Under the pieces are notes generated by a model. It was not told the origin of the DNA. It was given only the letters and a program-made list of their open reading frames with translations, and made no database searches. A stretch of DNA of 64,000 nt from CAIWHR01 sp963726775 (GTDB lineage: Bacteria > Pseudomonadota > Gammaproteobacteria > Burkholderiales > Casimicrobiaceae): assembly GCA_963726775.1 (NCBI GenBank), contig CAVSDL010000008.1:62001-126000 (forward strand). Reading direction: 5' to 3'. Every line of letters begins with the position of its first letter. Position 1 is the first letter of the stretch. This document shows positions 62,626 through 64,000 of the stretch, in pieces. Position numbers and translations under genes: made by a program.

Positions 62626-64000
62626 ACGGAGGAAGCCGCGTCTTGCTGGCGGCCATCGTTCTCGCGGCGCTCGTCGCAGGCTGCGGCGGCGGCGGTGGCA
62701 ACGGCGGCAGCCAGGTTTCGACGCCGAATGCACTGACGATCGCCGACGTGCAGCAAGTGATCGCGCAGGCGGTCGCCGAGGCACAGGCGCGAAACGCGAA
62801 GGCAACGATTGCGGTCGTCGATCGCGTCGGCAACGTGCTCGCGGTTTTCAGGATGAACGGCGCGGCAGCGACGTTCACGATCTCATCGGGCAGCGGCGTG
62901 GCCGGAGGGCTCGAGGGCCTGAACATCCTGCCTTCCGAACTGGCCGCGATCTCGAAGGCGATCACCGGTGCGTATCTTTCGTCGGAAGGCAACGCGTTCA
63001 CGACGCGGACCGCGAGCCAGATCATCCAGCAGAACTTCAACCCGGGCGAGCAGAACCAGCCGTCCGGGCCGCTGTCCGGCGTGCAATTCAGTCAGCTTTC
63101 GTGCTCCGACCTGAACCAGCAGGAAACGGCGGGGACCGTCGGACCGAAGCGCGCGCCGCTCGGCCTTTCCGCGGATCCGGGTGGAATGCCGCTCTACAAG
63201 GGCAGCACGCTTGTCGGCGGCGTCGGCGTCATCGCCGATGCGACGTATTCGCTCGACGCCGATATCCAGAACACCGACACCGCTCCGGACGAATTGATCG
63301 CCGTTGCCGGCGCGTCCGGTTTCACCGCGCCCGCCGACCAGCGCGCGAACCGGATTACCGTTGATGGCCGTTCACTGAGATATGTCGACAGTGAGACGCT
63401 TGCGAGCAATCCGGCGAACGCGCCTTCGTTCGCGGCGATCGACGGCATCGCGGGCGCGTTGGTCAACGTCGCGGGGTACGGTGGCGCCCCAACGCGTTCC
63501 GGCGTCGTATTCGGCACGCCGGCGTCCGGTTTTCGCGCCGACACGAGCGCCGCATTTGCGGGAACCGGCGCGTACACGCTGGTCGACGCGGCCAACGCGG
63601 TCCGTTATCCGCCGACGGCCGGAACCGACGGCTACCTTACGCAGGCCGAGGTGACGCAGATCCTGCGCAGCGCGCTCGACGTCGCCAATCGCGCTCGCGC
63701 GCAGATCCGCCGGCCGCTCGGTTCGGCGGCGCAGGTTTCGGTCGTGGTCGTCGACACGAACGGAGTCGTGCTGGGACTGGTGCGCACGCCGGACGCGCCG
63801 GTGTTCGGCACCGACGTCGCGGTGCAGAAGGCCAGAAGCGCGGCGTTCTTCTCGAGCGCCAACGCGGCGGCGCTGCTGTCGTCGCTGCCGCCCGCGCAAT
63901 ATCCGACCACTCCGGCCACGACCTCGTCGATCGCGGCGTACGTGACGGCCACACGACTGTTCCTCAATGATCCGACGGCGCTCGCCAACGGCGTGGCCTA
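62622..64000 (+). CDS. GlcG/HbpS-like haem-binding lipoprotein (partial, runs off the window)
   Basis: Starts at GTG 62622, overlapping the FHA-cytochrome stop. The signal ends in the lipobox LVAGC followed by poly-Gly. Two regions resemble the GlcG/HbpS (DUF336) fold: TIADVQQVIAQAVAEAQARN with ATIAVVDRVGNVLAVFRM near the start, and TQAEVTQILRSALDVANRAR with VSVVVVDTNGVVLGLVR late. Residues between them are unassigned. At least 459 codons are open with no stop. HbpS-type proteins bind haem or sense redox stress; here a link with the multihaem protein is suggested by overlap. Confidence 0.75.
   Translation, partial: MNGGSRVLLAAIVLAALVAGCGGGGGNGGSQVSTPNALTIADVQQVIAQAVAEAQARNAKATIAVVDRVGNVLAVFRMNGAAATFTISSGSGVAGGLEGLNILPSELAAISKAITGAYLSSEGNAFTTRTASQIIQQNFNPGEQNQPSGPLSGVQFSQLSCSDLNQQETAGTVGPKRAPLGLSADPGGMPLYKGSTLVGGVGVIADATYSLDADIQNTDTAPDELIAVAGASGFTAPADQRANRITVDGRSLRYVDSETLASNPANAPSFAAIDGIAGALVNVAGYGGAPTRSGVVFGTPASGFRADTSAAFAGTGAYTLVDAANAVRYPPTAGTDGYLTQAEVTQILRSALDVANRARAQIRRPLGSAAQVSVVVVDTNGVVLGLVRTPDAPVFGTDVAVQKARSAAFFSSANAAALLSSLPPAQYPTTPATTSSIAAYVTATRLFLNDPTALANGVA

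Overview
The window looks like a piece of a high-GC betaproteobacterial chromosome, probably Burkholderiales-like. The evidence is the complete canonical fusA-tuf-S10-spc-alpha order, a 101-aa rpsN, system I cytochrome c maturation (ccm), a HemY-type protoporphyrinogen oxidase, a PEP-CTERM protein, and GC-rich intergenic repeats of the CCCCCACGCT...GGCCCGGCGG kind that I recall from Burkholderiales. This placement is inference from gene content; no 16S gene is present.

Layout. (1) 1-16218 (+): the end of fusA, tuf, then 29 genes of the S10, spc and alpha clusters from rpsJ to rplQ, including secY, infA and rpoA, closed by a hairpin at 16243-16269. Several spacers in this cluster carry short repeats, some overlapping ribosome-binding sites. 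(2) 16328-17338 (+): galE. (3) 17378-20079 (-): a NitT/TauT-type ABC importer. (4) 20236-25124 (-): an OpuC/Hut-type ABC importer whose operon includes a histidine ammonia-lyase homologue that lacks the Ala-Ser-Gly triad needed for the MIO cofactor. (5) 25275-27134 (-): a signal-less PhnD-like binding protein and an ornithine cyclodeaminase-family protein. (6) 27439-31440 (+): hutD, hutF (frameshifted), hutI, hutG. These form the lower histidine pathway through formiminoglutamate deiminase, but no functional hutH and no hutU are in view. (7) 31510-37765 (+): a putrescine-type aminotransferase, a four-gene polyamine ABC importer and a small zinc-ribbon protein. (8) 37774-46322 (-): hemG and ccmABCDEFGHI in the order A to I. 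(9) 46675-50664 (-): prolyl oligopeptidase, a glyoxalase II-like hydrolase and a RIO kinase. (10) 51587-52657 (+): a PEP-CTERM protein; next to it lies an eroded IS91-type transposase end. (11) 53371-57739 (+): a pyruvate:ferredoxin oxidoreductase-type cluster with a GltD-ferredoxin fusion; porB carries two one-base insertions. (12) 57784-59554 (-): a PQQ-dehydrogenase-like lipoprotein and a small frameshifted secreted protein. (13) 60028-64000 (+): a membrane protein with two 14-spaced His pairs, an FHA-domain protein with ten CxxCH haem motifs, and a GlcG/HbpS-like lipoprotein cut by the window end.

How the parts relate. The translation cluster is housekeeping. The middle third is a nitrogen and amine scavenging island: import of quaternary amines, histidine-like compounds and polyamines, followed by degradation to glutamate or by transamination. 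The last third is redox biology: haem synthesis, cytochrome c assembly, POR and a multihaem conduit that would depend on ccm. The most unusual items are the MIO-less ammonia-lyase homologue inside a transporter operon and the FHA-decahaem protein with its b-type-like partner. Four one-base frameshifts (hutF, porB twice, and a small secreted protein) need checking against reads before being read as biology.
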